DNA from: Gramella jeungdoensis
GTDB lineage: Bacteria; Bacteroidota; Bacteroidia; Flavobacteriales; Flavobacteriaceae
DNA: 64,000 bases
Direction of reading: 5' to 3'
Assembly (NCBI RefSeq): GCF_023805255.1
Contig: NZ_JAMSCK010000003.1
Span: forward strand, 186,001 to 250,000
Translations under genes and position numbers: made by a program
Notes under the pieces: generated by a model
Seen by the model: only the letters and a program-made list of their open reading frames with translations
What the model was told of the DNA's origin: nothing
The model's database searches: none
Part shown: piece by piece, positions 32,856 to 42,416 of the stretch
Position numbering within the stretch: the stretch's first letter is position 1
Layout: each line of letters opens with the position of its first letter

Positions 32856-35681
32856 ATGCATAAACGTATTGCCCTTATTCTATTATTAATAATTTCAATT
32901 TCGGGAACTTCCCAGGAAAAAAGACCCCTTACTCATGATGATTATGATCTCTGGAAAATGATTCAGAATCCGCAAATCTCTGCTGCGGGAGATCTGATTG
33001 TTACCGAAGTGACTACAACAACGGGCCGTGGAGACGGTTACCTGAAGATCTTTAATAGAAGAACCGGGAAAAGCGCCCAGTTTCACAATGCTTATCGAGC
33101 TCACATCGCTGCAGATGGCCAGCATATATTCTTTCTGAAAAAACCCGATTATGAGGTCACCCGTCAGGAAAAGAAAGATGATGTAAAAAAGGAAAAACAG
33201 ACCAAGGATGATTTCTTCATCTTTGATGTAAAAGCACACCGATTAACCGACAGTATTACCAGGGTAAAAGACTTTAAAGCGCCAGACGAATATTCTGACT
33301 GGGTAGTGATAGAAAAATTAAAGGATCTAAAACCCGAAAAAGAAAAGGATACTGCCAGGACTGAAGAGAAGATAAACGACAGCCTAAAAACCGAAAAAAA
33401 GAATCTTACCCTGGAGGCGAACTATGCCTTGATATATGATCTTAAAAACGGAGCAACAGACACTATTTTCCAGATCAAGGAATTCAAACTCGCCGAGGAT
33501 GAACCTGCACTGTACTTTTCCAAAACCAAAGGAGAGAAAAAAGGGGATATAGGGGTCTTTCAATTTGACCTGAAAGAACATTCACAAAAAGTGATAGACA
33601 CGGGTAAATTCGCTTACGAGAAACTATCGGTGAGTAAAAAAGGAGATCAAATGGCATATGTTTCGGCAAGAGATTCTATTGAAACCGACAGCCTCAAGTT
33701 TGAACTTTTTCATCTCCAAGAAGGGAAACTCAGTCAGGTCACTGATACGCTTGGAAAAAATCTACGTGAAAACTGGGAATTGAGTGCCGCTCAGGCACCC
33801 TTCTTTTCAGAAAATGGGAAAAGACTTTATTATTATTCAAGGCCTTCAAGAAATTTTGATATTGACACTACCCTGCTTGAAGAAGAAATTCCCGATGTAG
33901 ATGTATGGACCTACAAAGACAAGCTCATCCAGCCGGAACAGAAGGTAAACCTGAAAGAACTGAAGAACAAGGCGTATCTTTCATATTTAGATACAGAAAC
34001 ACAAAATGTAATCGCCCTTCATGATGATAAATTGGAGTATATTAATCTTGACAAGGATGCTGAACAAAGATATGTTCTGGGTTATACTACTTCACCTTAT
34101 GATGTGTCACGCTCCTGGAGATATCCATGGCTGCGGGATTTTTATATAGTTGACACTGAAACCGGAGAAAAAAGACTGGCTTTAAAGGAAACTGCAGCCA
34201 GGCCCGATCTTTCCCCCGACGGAAAGTATGCCATTTATTTCGATACCGAAAGTCAGGACTGGTGGGTGCTTAACCTTGAAAAGAACGAAAAAAGAAATCT
34301 TACCGCGAACCTTGAAGTTCCATTCTATGACGTGGAAAATGATGTTCCGGCAGCACCCTGGGCCTATGGCAATGGAGGTTTTACCAAGGACGGAAAAGCA
34401 CTTCTTTTCGACCAGTATGACATCTGGATGGTAGATCTTGATAAAAGCTCACAACCTGAAAATATCACAAAGGATGGTAGGGAGAATAAAATTGTATACA
34501 GGAGTCTGCTTCTTGACCGGGAGAACAGGGAGGCCGCATCTTACTTTAAAAAACGTCTTCTTGTAAATGCTTTTGATAAGAATGACAAAACAGAAAGTCT
34601 TTACTTATTGAATCTGAAAAACGGGAAAAAAGAGGCAATTTTAGATCCGGAAGGAATGATCCTGGATGATTATATTCTTGCCGAAGATGAGGACATCTTT
34701 CTTTTCAGAAAGGAGAATTTCACCACTTATCCCGATCTCTATCTTTACGAGGGAAAAACCGGAAACTCCATCAGACTTACCGATGCGAACCCACAGCAAA
34801 AAGATTTTAAGTGGGGAACTTCAGAGTCTTTCAGCTGGATAGCCTATGATGGGACAGAACTTGAAGGCATCATCTATAAGCCAGAGAATTTTGATCCAAA
34901 TAAGAAATATCCATTGATCACTTACTTTTATGAAAGAAGAAGTGATAATCTCAATAATTATTATTCACCCCAGCCAAGTGCATCGATCGTGAATATGTCT
35001 TACCTGGTGAGCAATGAGTATGTGGTTTTTGTGCCAGATATTGTTTACAAGGAAGGCAAACCGGGAGAAAGCGCCTATAACTGTATCGTTTCAGGAGTTG
35101 AAGCAGTCGAAGAATTAGGTTATATAGATCCAGAAAATATGGCTATCCAGGGACAAAGCTGGGGAGGCTATCAGGTAGCCTATCTGGTCACTAAAACCGA
35201 TAAGTTTGCTGCAGCAATGGCCGGTGCTCCCGTAAGCAATATGACCTCAGCCTATGGCGGAATAAGATGGGGAAGCGGTCTTAGCCGTGCCTTCCAGTAC
35301 GAAAAAACACAGAGCCGTATAGGAAAGAACCTCTGGGAAGGTTTAGACCTTTACCTGGAGAATTCACCGCTATTCGGAATCCCGAACATTAAAACCCCTC
35401 TATTGATGATGCATAATGATAATGACGGCGCTGTACCATATTACCAGGGAATCGAAATGTTCATGGGTATGAGAAGACTCAATAAGCCGGCATGGTTACT
35501 TGTATACAACGACGAGGCACATAATCTTCGAAAAATGAAGAACCGCCAGGATCTATCCATAAGAATGATGCAGTTCTTTGATCATTATTTAAAGGATGAA
35601 CCTGCTCCAGTATGGATGACTCGGGGTGTGCCTGCAGTAATGAAAGGAAAGGACCTTCAATATGATCTGGAAGATGAATAA
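32856..35681 (+). CDS. Secreted S9-family (prolyl oligopeptidase/DPP-like) serine peptidase
   Basis: A 941-residue exported peptidase. Signal peptide about 1-19 (ISGTSQ). The first about 650 residues are WD-like beta-propeller repeats, with a charged Lys/Glu insertion (about 100-170). The C-terminal alpha/beta-hydrolase has nucleophile S768 in GQSWGGY, likely D857 in NDNDGAVP and H889 in DEAHNLRK. The family cleaves peptides after proline or basic residues. It is followed 64 bases later by an M13 peptidase, suggesting joint periplasmic peptide breakdown. Confidence 0.92.
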   Translation: MHKRIALILLLIISISGTSQEKRPLTHDDYDLWKMIQNPQISAAGDLIVTEVTTTTGRGDGYLKIFNRRTGKSAQFHNAYRAHIAADGQHIFFLKKPDYEVTRQEKKDDVKKEKQTKDDFFIFDVKAHRLTDSITRVKDFKAPDEYSDWVVIEKLKDLKPEKEKDTARTEEKINDSLKTEKKNLTLEANYALIYDLKNGATDTIFQIKEFKLAEDEPALYFSKTKGEKKGDIGVFQFDLKEHSQKVIDTGKFAYEKLSVSKKGDQMAYVSARDSIETDSLKFELFHLQEGKLSQVTDTLGKNLRENWELSAAQAPFFSENGKRLYYYSRPSRNFDIDTTLLEEEIPDVDVWTYKDKLIQPEQKVNLKELKNKAYLSYLDTETQNVIALHDDKLEYINLDKDAEQRYVLGYTTSPYDVSRSWRYPWLRDFYIVDTETGEKRLALKETAARPDLSPDGKYAIYFDTESQDWWVLNLEKNEKRNLTANLEVPFYDVENDVPAAPWAYGNGGFTKDGKALLFDQYDIWMVDLDKSSQPENITKDGRENKIVYRSLLLDRENREAASYFKKRLLVNAFDKNDKTESLYLLNLKNGKKEAILDPEGMILDDYILAEDEDIFLFRKENFTTYPDLYLYEGKTGNSIRLTDANPQQKDFKWGTSESFSWIAYDGTELEGIIYKPENFDPNKKYPLITYFYERRSDNLNNYYSPQPSASIVNMSYLVSNEYVVFVPDIVYKEGKPGESAYNCIVSGVEAVEELGYIDPENMAIQGQSWGGYQVAYLVTKTDKFAAAMAGAPVSNMTSAYGGIRWGSGLSRAFQYEKTQSRIGKNLWEGLDLYLENSPLFGIPNIKTPLLMMHNDNDGAVPYYQGIEMFMGMRRLNKPAWLLVYNDEAHNLRKMKNRQDLSIRMMQFFDHYLKDEPAPVWMTRGVPAVMKGKDLQYDLEDE

Positions 35682-35745
35682 TTTATTTTTCGTTTAAGTT
35701 CTTTTAATAAATTAGCAAGCCTTGTTTTTAACTTATTTAAAAAAA

Positions 35746-37812
35746 ATGAAGAAAATAAATAGTTTAGTGATCTTATCCCTTGTCGGATTGGGGTTTTTAT
35801 CTGCCTGTGGCGATGATGATAAGAAAATTGAAAAAGAAGAAGTACATGGTATCAATCTGGCCTATATGGACACTACTACGAGTCCGCAGGAGAACTTCTT
35901 CAGATATGTTAATGGTACCTGGTTGGATTCTACCGAAATTCCCAGCGACAGAACTAGCTGGGGAAGTTTTCAGGAATTAAGACAAAGAACCGATGAAGAT
36001 GCATTGGCGCTTCTTGAAGGTGTTTCAAAAAGTGAGAGTCTTGATGCCTCAAGTGACCAGGCCAAGGCGGTTTATCTTTATAAAAGTATCATGGATACTG
36101 TAACACGTAACGAGCAGGGAATTGAGCCTGTAAAACCTTACCTGGCAAAAATTGATGCTATCGAGACCAAAGAAGACCTTCAGAGCTTCCTTGTTGAAAT
36201 GAGCGAATATGGCAGCGCCGGCTTCTTTGGTTTTGGAGTTCGCGCCGATAGAAAAAACAGCAACATGAACGCGGCTTATCTATACCCGTCAGGATTAGGT
36301 TTGCCAGACAGGGATTATTATGTAGGGGACGATTCAGATTCAAAGGAAAAAAGAGAAAAGTATAAGGCATATATCGCTGAAATGCTTCAGTATCTTGACT
36401 ATTCTGAAGAAGAAGCTAAAAAGGAAGCTGAAACGATCCTTGCTTTTGAGACCAGCCTTGCAGAACCTCAGCTGGATAAGGTAGACAGAAGGGATGCCAG
36501 AAAAACCTATAACCCAATGACGGTGGCAGAACTTCAAAACACCGTTCCATCCATGCAATGGAAAGAATATTTTGAAGGAATAGGTACCAAAGATCTGGAT
36601 ACGATAATTGTTTCGCAGCCGGAATACATGAAAGCTCTTCAGGAAATAATCGCTGAAAATTCAGTAGAAGACTGGAAAGCTTACCTTAAATGGAACCTAT
36701 TTAACGATGCGGCTCCGGCTCTAACCACCGAACTAGAATACAAGAACTGGGAGTTTTATGACAAGACCCTTCAGGGAGCACAGGAGCAACGCCCGAGAAA
36801 GGAAAGAGCTTTAGCTACTGTGAATCGCACCATAGGGGAAGCCCTTGGAAAGCTTTATGTGGAAGAGCATTTCCCGGCAGAGGCTAAGCAAAAAGCCCAG
36901 GAAATGATCGCTAATATTGTAAAGGCTTATGAAAAAAGGATAAATGATCTTAGCTGGATGAGCGAGGATACCAAGAAAAAAGCTCTGGAAAAACTAAGCA
37001 CTTTTACTGTTAAAGTTGGATATCCCGACAAATGGAAAGATTACAGCGATCTTGAGGTGAAAGGACCTGAAGAGGGAGGTTCATATTTTCAGAATATGCT
37101 AAACGCTCAAAAATGGAGAGTAGCTGAAAATCTTGAGGATCTTGGTCAGCCGGTTGATAAGACCGAGTGGTACATGCCTCCTCAAACCGTGAATGCATAT
37201 TACAATCCGAGTTTTAATGAGATCGTGTTCCCGGCAGCTATCTTACAGCCTCCATTCTATGATTACAAGGCCGATGCTGCTGTGAACTATGGCGGGATAG
37301 GAGCCGTTATTGGTCATGAGATCTCTCACGGCTTTGATGATAGCGGTGCCCGGTTTGACGCGGAAGGGAACCTCAACAACTGGTGGACAGACAAAGACCT
37401 TGAACAGTTTGAAGGTCTTGGCAGAGACCTGGCAGATCAATACAGCAATATTGAAGTACTTGACAGTGTTTATATCAATGGAAAGTTCACACTTGGAGAG
37501 AATATTGGTGATCTAGGTGGAGTCAACGCCGCTTATGACGGACTACAGATCCACCTCGCAGAACACGGAAACCCTGGAAAAATTGACGGATTCACTCCGG
37601 AGCAAAGATTCTTCCTGTCCTGGGCTACCGTATGGAGAACAAAAATGAGGGACGAAGCTTTGAAAAACAGGATCAAGACCGATCCACATTCTCCTGGAAT
37701 GTACAGGGCCTATGTGCCGCTTCAGAATATCGATGCCTGGTATGAAGCCTTTACCATTGAAGAAGGTGATCCTATGTATATAAAACCAGAAGAACGAGTA
37801 AGGATCTGGTAA
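35746..37812 (+). CDS. M13-family (neprilysin/PepO-like) metallopeptidase lipoprotein
   Basis: A zinc peptidase of the neprilysin family. I choose the ATG at 35746 (688 residues): it gives the lipoprotein signal ending FLSAC, whereas the ATG 24 bases upstream adds a weaker N-terminus. Zinc ligands are in VIGHEISHGFDD (H524, H528) and the third Glu in ENIGDLGG. The substrate-binding NAYYNPS motif (NAFY-like) precedes the zinc site. It is the second of two consecutive surface-anchored or periplasmic peptidases. Confidence 0.93.
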   Translation: MKKINSLVILSLVGLGFLSACGDDDKKIEKEEVHGINLAYMDTTTSPQENFFRYVNGTWLDSTEIPSDRTSWGSFQELRQRTDEDALALLEGVSKSESLDASSDQAKAVYLYKSIMDTVTRNEQGIEPVKPYLAKIDAIETKEDLQSFLVEMSEYGSAGFFGFGVRADRKNSNMNAAYLYPSGLGLPDRDYYVGDDSDSKEKREKYKAYIAEMLQYLDYSEEEAKKEAETILAFETSLAEPQLDKVDRRDARKTYNPMTVAELQNTVPSMQWKEYFEGIGTKDLDTIIVSQPEYMKALQEIIAENSVEDWKAYLKWNLFNDAAPALTTELEYKNWEFYDKTLQGAQEQRPRKERALATVNRTIGEALGKLYVEEHFPAEAKQKAQEMIANIVKAYEKRINDLSWMSEDTKKKALEKLSTFTVKVGYPDKWKDYSDLEVKGPEEGGSYFQNMLNAQKWRVAENLEDLGQPVDKTEWYMPPQTVNAYYNPSFNEIVFPAAILQPPFYDYKADAAVNYGGIGAVIGHEISHGFDDSGARFDAEGNLNNWWTDKDLEQFEGLGRDLADQYSNIEVLDSVYINGKFTLGENIGDLGGVNAAYDGLQIHLAEHGNPGKIDGFTPEQRFFLSWATVWRTKMRDEALKNRIKTDPHSPGMYRAYVPLQNIDAWYEAFTIEEGDPMYIKPEERVRIW

Positions 37813-37834
37813 AGAAGATTAAAATGGATTTTAT

Positions 37835-37866
37835 AAAAAAAGACCGGTTTATAGCCGGTCTTTTTT
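37835..37866. terminator. Bidirectional terminator
   Basis: AAAAAAGACCGG pairs with CCGGTCTTTTTT around an 8-base loop. It closes the peptidase unit and probably also the converging yraN unit. Confidence 0.85.
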
Positions 37867-37940
37867 ATTCTTTATTGATTCTATCCTCCGCTCGACCTGA
37901 CATTTTTTAATCAAAATTCATCCCGTCAGTCCAGAGACGC

Positions 37941-38300
37941 TTAAAAATACAGAAAGGCGTCCTGGATATGTTCAATCTTAGTTCCGGCTTTATTCTTTAC
38001 AATGGCAATAATATCAAAACGAACATCCACATCAAGCTCCTCTTCTTCAACGAAATGATTCATGGCCTTAACCAGCTGTTTGATCTGTTTTGGTTTTACA
38101 AAATCCTGCGGATTACCAAACTCAGGAGTGCTTCTGGTTTTCACCTCAGCGGCTATAAGCAAATTTCCTCTTCGCGCAATGATATCTATTTCAGCCTTCT
38201 GATACCGGTAATTGCGTTGCAGGATCTCATACTCCTTCAGTAGAAGGTATTCGGTAGCAAGATTTTCCCCTTTTTTCCCAAGTTTATTATGCTCTGCCAT
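37941..38300 (-). CDS. YraN/UPF0102 endonuclease-like protein
   Basis: A 119-residue protein of UPF0102, a restriction-endonuclease-like fold close to Holliday-junction resolvases. The conserved parts are GKKGENLATEYLL at the start, EIDIIARRGNLLIAAEVKTR with the D-x(n)-E-x-K nuclease-like residues, and PEFGNPQDFVKPKQ. Biochemical role is not established. It ends near the terminator and starts 12 bases after the next gene's stop (same strand), so the two are co-transcribed. Confidence 0.92.
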   Translation of the reverse strand: MAEHNKLGKKGENLATEYLLLKEYEILQRNYRYQKAEIDIIARRGNLLIAAEVKTRSTPEFGNPQDFVKPKQIKQLVKAMNHFVEEEELDVDVRFDIIAIVKNKAGTKIEHIQDAFLYF

Positions 38301-38312
38301 CTATCCGCTTAA

Positions 38313-38894
38313 TTAAATAGCATAGTTTATCATAATTGATGCTACCTGGAGGTCCAGTGCTTCTATCTCTTCCGGGGTTGCCTCAATAAGATGATCTCCA
38401 TAGAATTTATTTGGGTGATCTCTCTGTGGAGAAAGAAAAACTCTCAAACCACTATTTTCCAGCTTGCCGCCATTCCATACAACTGCTCCGCTATAATCCC
38501 AACCGAAGCCATAGAAGGATACAGGCTTAGCATTAAGTTTAGTAAGTTCGTCATAAGTAGTGCCTATTTTTACACCGGTTTCCGATTTCCATTTTCCATT
38601 GCCGGCATAGCGAAGATCATGGATCCTGGTACGCCCCTCATCCTGCCAGGTAATATGAAGCTCATCTGGAGTGCCCGGATAGAGAATCGTATATGGCCTT
38701 TCATCGGTTCCTTCTTCAAAAAGATCGGTCCCTTCCTCTATATTGGCATCGGGATAATTTCTTTCCAGATCTTCAGCATCCATTTTCCCAAGATTTTCAA
38801 TGGTATACTTGGCAGTACTACCGGAAGTTCCTTTTTTTGCACTATTACATGCAGCCAGTAGAAGTATTGCAGATATTATAAAAATCTTACGCAT
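38313..38894 (-). CDS. Lipoprotein of unknown function, upstream of yraN
   Basis: Not recognised beyond a lipoprotein signal (ILLLAAC, Cys16). The 193-residue body has beta-rich stretches (RPYTILYPGTPDELHITWQ) and conserved-looking LRYAGNGKWKSETGVKIGTTYDELTKLN, which recalls periplasmic proteins of Bacteroidota with a recurring GTTxxELxKLN helix. It is first in a two-gene unit with yraN. Confidence 0.75.
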   Translation of the reverse strand: MRKIFIISAILLLAACNSAKKGTSGSTAKYTIENLGKMDAEDLERNYPDANIEEGTDLFEEGTDERPYTILYPGTPDELHITWQDEGRTRIHDLRYAGNGKWKSETGVKIGTTYDELTKLNAKPVSFYGFGWDYSGAVVWNGGKLENSGLRVFLSPQRDHPNKFYGDHLIEATPEEIEALDLQVASIMINYAI

Positions 38895-39016
38895 TTCGAT
38901 TAGGTTTTAGGTAAAAGTAGAAAGTTCTCGCTCATAGCTTTGGCCTTTTACAAGAATTTAACGCGTATTAGCACACCTTTGCTTAACTTTACGGCTCTTA
39001 AAAAGTAAACCAGATA

Positions 39017-41092
39017 ATGAACAAAAATCCTCAGAGATTTACGATCACAGCGGCCTTACCCTATACAAACGGGCCTATACATATTGGACACCTTGCCGGA
39101 GTTTATGTGCCGGCCGACATCTATTCCCGATTCCTTAGAATGCAGGGGCATGATGTGGCTTTTGTTTGCGGAAGTGATGAACATGGAGTGCCGATTACCA
39201 TAAAAGCCAAAAAGGAGGGTGTTAGTCCGCAGGATGTTGTGGACAAATACAATGCGATCATCAAGAAATCTTTTGAGGAATTCGGGGTTAGTTTTGATAA
39301 TTACTCACGTACTTCCGGAAAGACCCATCATGAAACCGCTTCGGCTTTCTTTAAAAAGATGTTTGAAGATGGTAAATTCATTGAGGAAACCACGAAACAA
39401 TTATACGACGAGGAGGCGAGCCAATTCCTGGCCGATCGTTTTGTGACCGGGACCTGCCCGAAATGTGGAAATGAAGAAGCATACGGCGATCAGTGTGAAA
39501 GCTGTGGAACCTCTTTAAATGCTACCGACCTTATAAATCCAAAATCAACATTAACCGGAGCTGTTCCTACCTTGAAAGAGACCAGACACTGGTTTCTTCC
39601 GCTTGATCAGTATGAAGACTGGCTTAAAGAGTGGATACTTAAAGGGCATAAAGCTGACTGGAAAAGCAACGTATATGGCCAGGTGAAAAGCTGGATAGAT
39701 GACGGACTCAGACCCAGAGCCGTAACCAGAGATCTTGACTGGGGAATTCCTGTTCCCGTTGAAGGAGGTGAAGGAAAAGTACTTTATGTATGGTTCGATG
39801 CCCCTATTGGTTATATCTCTTCTACCAAAGAATGGGCGGCCAGGGAAGGTAAAGACTGGGAACCTTATTGGAAAGATGAGAATACAAAGCTTATTCATTT
39901 TATAGGGAAAGACAATATTGTTTTCCACTGTATCATTTTCCCGGTCATGCTAAAGGCTCACGGCGATTATATCCTTCCGGAAAATGTTCCTGCCAATGAG
40001 TTTTTGAACCTGGAGGGTAAGAAGCTTTCAACTTCGAAAAACTGGGCGGTTTGGTTACATGAATATCTTGAAGATTTTCCTGACCAACAGGATGTTTTGA
40101 GATATGTACTAACGGCCAATGCTCCTGAAACCAAGGATAACGATTTTACATGGAAGGACTTCCAGGCCAGAAATAATAATGAACTGGTTGCCATTTTTGG
40201 TAATTTCATCAATCGTGTAGTGGTCCTTACCAATAAGTATTACAACGGAGTGGTTCCTCAGCCGGGAGAGTATTCAGAAGTAGATAAGAAGACCATCGAA
40301 GAACTGAAAGCGTACCCATCTGTGATCGCCAGCTCTATCGAAAAATACCGTTTCAGAGAGGCACAGGCTGAATTGATGAATCTTGCCAGGCTTGGGAACA
40401 AGTACCTGGCCGATGAAGAGCCATGGAAGCTAATCAAGACCGATGAAGAAAGGGTGAAAACCATCATGTATGTGGCCCTTCAGTTAGCCTCGGCACTTTC
40501 TATTATAAGCGAACCTTTTCTTCCATTCACTTCAGAGAAACTGAAAAGAATGTTGAACCAGACTGAAGAAGATTCAGGAAATACCCCGGAATGGGATATC
40601 ATTGGAACAAAAGAGGCTTTGATCTCTGCTGGTCACCAGATAGGAAAGGCTGAATTACTTTTCAGCAAGATCGATGACGAACAGATTGAAAAACAACTTG
40701 AAAAACTAAAAGCGACCAAAACCGCCAACGAAATGGAAAATCATCAAGCCGAGCCACAGAAAGATACCGCTACTTTTGAGGATTTCACCAAAATGGATCT
40801 CCGCGTCGGAACCATTATCGAGGCGCAAAAAATGCCAAAAACCAAGAAGCTAATGGTTTTAAAAGTAGATACAGGCCTGGATAAAAGAACCGTTGTTTCC
40901 GGGATTGCAGAGCATTTTAAAGCTGAGGATATACTCGGAAAAAAAGTTACCGTTCTTGTTAACCTTGCACCAAGAAAACTTCGCGGTGTGGAAAGCGAGG
41001 GAATGATCCTGATGACCGAAAATTCTGAAGGAAAACTTGTTTTTGTGAATCCAGATGAGACAAATGTGAATAACGGAACGACAATAAATTAA
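39017..41092 (+). CDS. metG: Methionyl-tRNA synthetase with C-terminal tRNA-binding domain
   Basis: Class I synthetase charging tRNA-Met. At 691 residues it has the HIGH motif ([10 protein letters not shown]), a zinc knuckle with CPKC and CESC pairs, the KMSKS-equivalent KLSTSKN, the anticodon-binding helices, and a C-terminal EMAP-like tRNA-binding OB fold (from about residue 585, [20 protein letters not shown]). A weak promoter-like TAACTTTA lies about 26 bases upstream. Monocistronic. Confidence 0.97.
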   Translation: MNKNPQRFTITAALPYTNGPIHIGHLAGVYVPADIYSRFLRMQGHDVAFVCGSDEHGVPITIKAKKEGVSPQDVVDKYNAIIKKSFEEFGVSFDNYSRTSGKTHHETASAFFKKMFEDGKFIEETTKQLYDEEASQFLADRFVTGTCPKCGNEEAYGDQCESCGTSLNATDLINPKSTLTGAVPTLKETRHWFLPLDQYEDWLKEWILKGHKADWKSNVYGQVKSWIDDGLRPRAVTRDLDWGIPVPVEGGEGKVLYVWFDAPIGYISSTKEWAAREGKDWEPYWKDENTKLIHFIGKDNIVFHCIIFPVMLKAHGDYILPENVPANEFLNLEGKKLSTSKNWAVWLHEYLEDFPDQQDVLRYVLTANAPETKDNDFTWKDFQARNNNELVAIFGNFINRVVVLTNKYYNGVVPQPGEYSEVDKKTIEELKAYPSVIASSIEKYRFREAQAELMNLARLGNKYLADEEPWKLIKTDEERVKTIMYVALQLASALSIISEPFLPFTSEKLKRMLNQTEEDSGNTPEWDIIGTKEALISAGHQIGKAELLFSKIDDEQIEKQLEKLKATKTANEMENHQAEPQKDTATFEDFTKMDLRVGTIIEAQKMPKTKKLMVLKVDTGLDKRTVVSGIAEHFKAEDILGKKVTVLVNLAPRKLRGVESEGMILMTENSEGKLVFVNPDETNVNNGTTIN

Positions 41093-41096
41093 AAGT

Positions 41097-41129
41097 AAAC
41101 CTCACAGGTTTTAAAAACCTGTGAGGTTT
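41097..41129 (+). terminator. Terminator after metG
   Basis: AAACCTCACAGGTT pairs with AACCTGTGAGGTTT (14 bases) around a TTAAA loop; the T-tail is short. It ends nine bases before the next gene. Confidence 0.75.
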
Positions 41130-41137
41130 ATTGCTTC

Positions 41138-42040
41138 ATGCTAAAAATTGCATACCATCCCATCTATAAACATCCTCTCCCTCAAGGTCATCGTTTCCCG
41201 ATGGAGAAATATGAGCTATTACCTAAACAGCTTTTATATGAAGGCACCTGCAAAGAGTCTAATTTCTTTAAACCAGGTTTCCCTAAAGAGGATTACATAC
41301 TCTCGGTTCACGAAAAAAACTATTACGAAAGGCTAAAATCTTTAAAACTGGATAGAAAAGAGATTAGAAAATCTGGTTTCCCGCTTTCTCAAGAACTTGT
41401 AGATCGTGAACAGATCATCGCAGATGGAACCATCAAAGCCTGCCAATATGCTCTTGAACACGGAATTGCGATGAACATTGCCGGCGGAACTCATCATGCG
41501 TACACCAACCGGGCCGAAGCTTTTTGTTTGCTTAATGATCAGGCAATAGGAGCAAGATATCTTCAGAATCAGAAACTGGCAAAACAAATCCTTATCGTAG
41601 ATCTGGACGTTCATCAGGGTAATGGTACTGCGGAAATCTTTCAGAATGATCCTTCGGTTTTCACTTTTTCCATGCACGGCAAAGGCAATTATCCATTTAA
41701 AAAGGAAAGCTCCGATCTGGATATTGAACTCAAGGATGGAACTGACGACAAAACTTATCTTAAAAAACTACGATCGGTACTCCCTGAATTGATTGAAGAA
41801 GTTAAACCAGATTTTATTTTCTACCTGAGCGGTGTGGATATTCTAGAGACCGATAAACTTGGGAGACTTTCCTGTACAATTTCAGGATGCAAAGCACGGG
41901 ATAAATTCGTATTGAATACCTGTTACGAGCAAGGTATCGCGGTTGAATGCAGCATGGGGGGCGGCTACTCCAAAGACATCAGGCTTATTATTGAAGCCCA
42001 CGCAAATACTTACCGACTGGCACAAGAGATCTATTTTTAA
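41138..42040 (+). CDS. Histone-deacetylase-family amidohydrolase (AcuC/class II-like)
   Basis: A 300-residue zinc deacetylase of the arginase/deacetylase fold. The core motifs are present: the paired active-site histidines in GGTHHA, metal ligands in VDLDVHQGNGT, and the second metal-binding aspartate in GVDILETDKLG. Bacteria lack histones, and homologues deacetylate acetylpolyamines or proteins such as acetyl-CoA synthetase (AcuC). A DUF4212/SSS symporter pair begins 92 bases downstream; an acetate link is inference. Confidence 0.9.
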   Translation: MLKIAYHPIYKHPLPQGHRFPMEKYELLPKQLLYEGTCKESNFFKPGFPKEDYILSVHEKNYYERLKSLKLDRKEIRKSGFPLSQELVDREQIIADGTIKACQYALEHGIAMNIAGGTHHAYTNRAEAFCLLNDQAIGARYLQNQKLAKQILIVDLDVHQGNGTAEIFQNDPSVFTFSMHGKGNYPFKKESSDLDIELKDGTDDKTYLKKLRSVLPELIEEVKPDFIFYLSGVDILETDKLGRLSCTISGCKARDKFVLNTCYEQGIAVECSMGGGYSKDIRLIIEAHANTYRLAQEIYF

Positions 42041-42132
42041 GTTATTTACTTTTTTAACGAAGATTTACTTCAAGTATAAACTTTTAATAAAATTACTGCT
42101 ATATTCGTAACAATTACATTTATTTTTTACGA

Positions 42133-42390
42133 ATGGAATCACGATCAAATGCCAGGGCTTACTGGAAAGCCAACCTGAAATATCTTTTAATTCTTCTTTC
42201 TGTCTGGTTTGCCGTTTCCTTTGGAGCCGGCATTCTGTTCAAGGATTTTCTTAACCAGTTTCACCTCGGTGGTTTTAAACTTGGATTCTGGTTTGCCCAG
42301 CAGGGCTCTATTTATGTTTTCGTGATTTTGATTTTTATCTATATCCATCTCATGAACAAACTGGATAAAAAATATGGATATAGTGAATAA
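42133..42390 (+). CDS. DUF4212 small subunit of a sodium-solute symporter
   Basis: An 85-residue membrane protein with two hydrophobic spans (about 17-34 and 53-76). This family always accompanies a large SSS-family symporter gene and is thought to be its small subunit. The pattern LLILLSVWFAVSFGAGILF and NQFHLGGFKLGFWFAQQGSIYVF matches DUF4212 well. The symporter follows 26 bases downstream. Confidence 0.9.
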   Translation: MESRSNARAYWKANLKYLLILLSVWFAVSFGAGILFKDFLNQFHLGGFKLGFWFAQQGSIYVFVILIFIYIHLMNKLDKKYGYSE

Positions 42391-42416
42391 ATACGTTACC
42401 CGTTAAGCCTCATTTT

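Noticed and set aside
41138-42040. True histone modification by the deacetylase-family enzyme
   Set aside because: Bacterial members act on polyamines, acyl groups or metabolic enzymes; no histone-like gene is in view.
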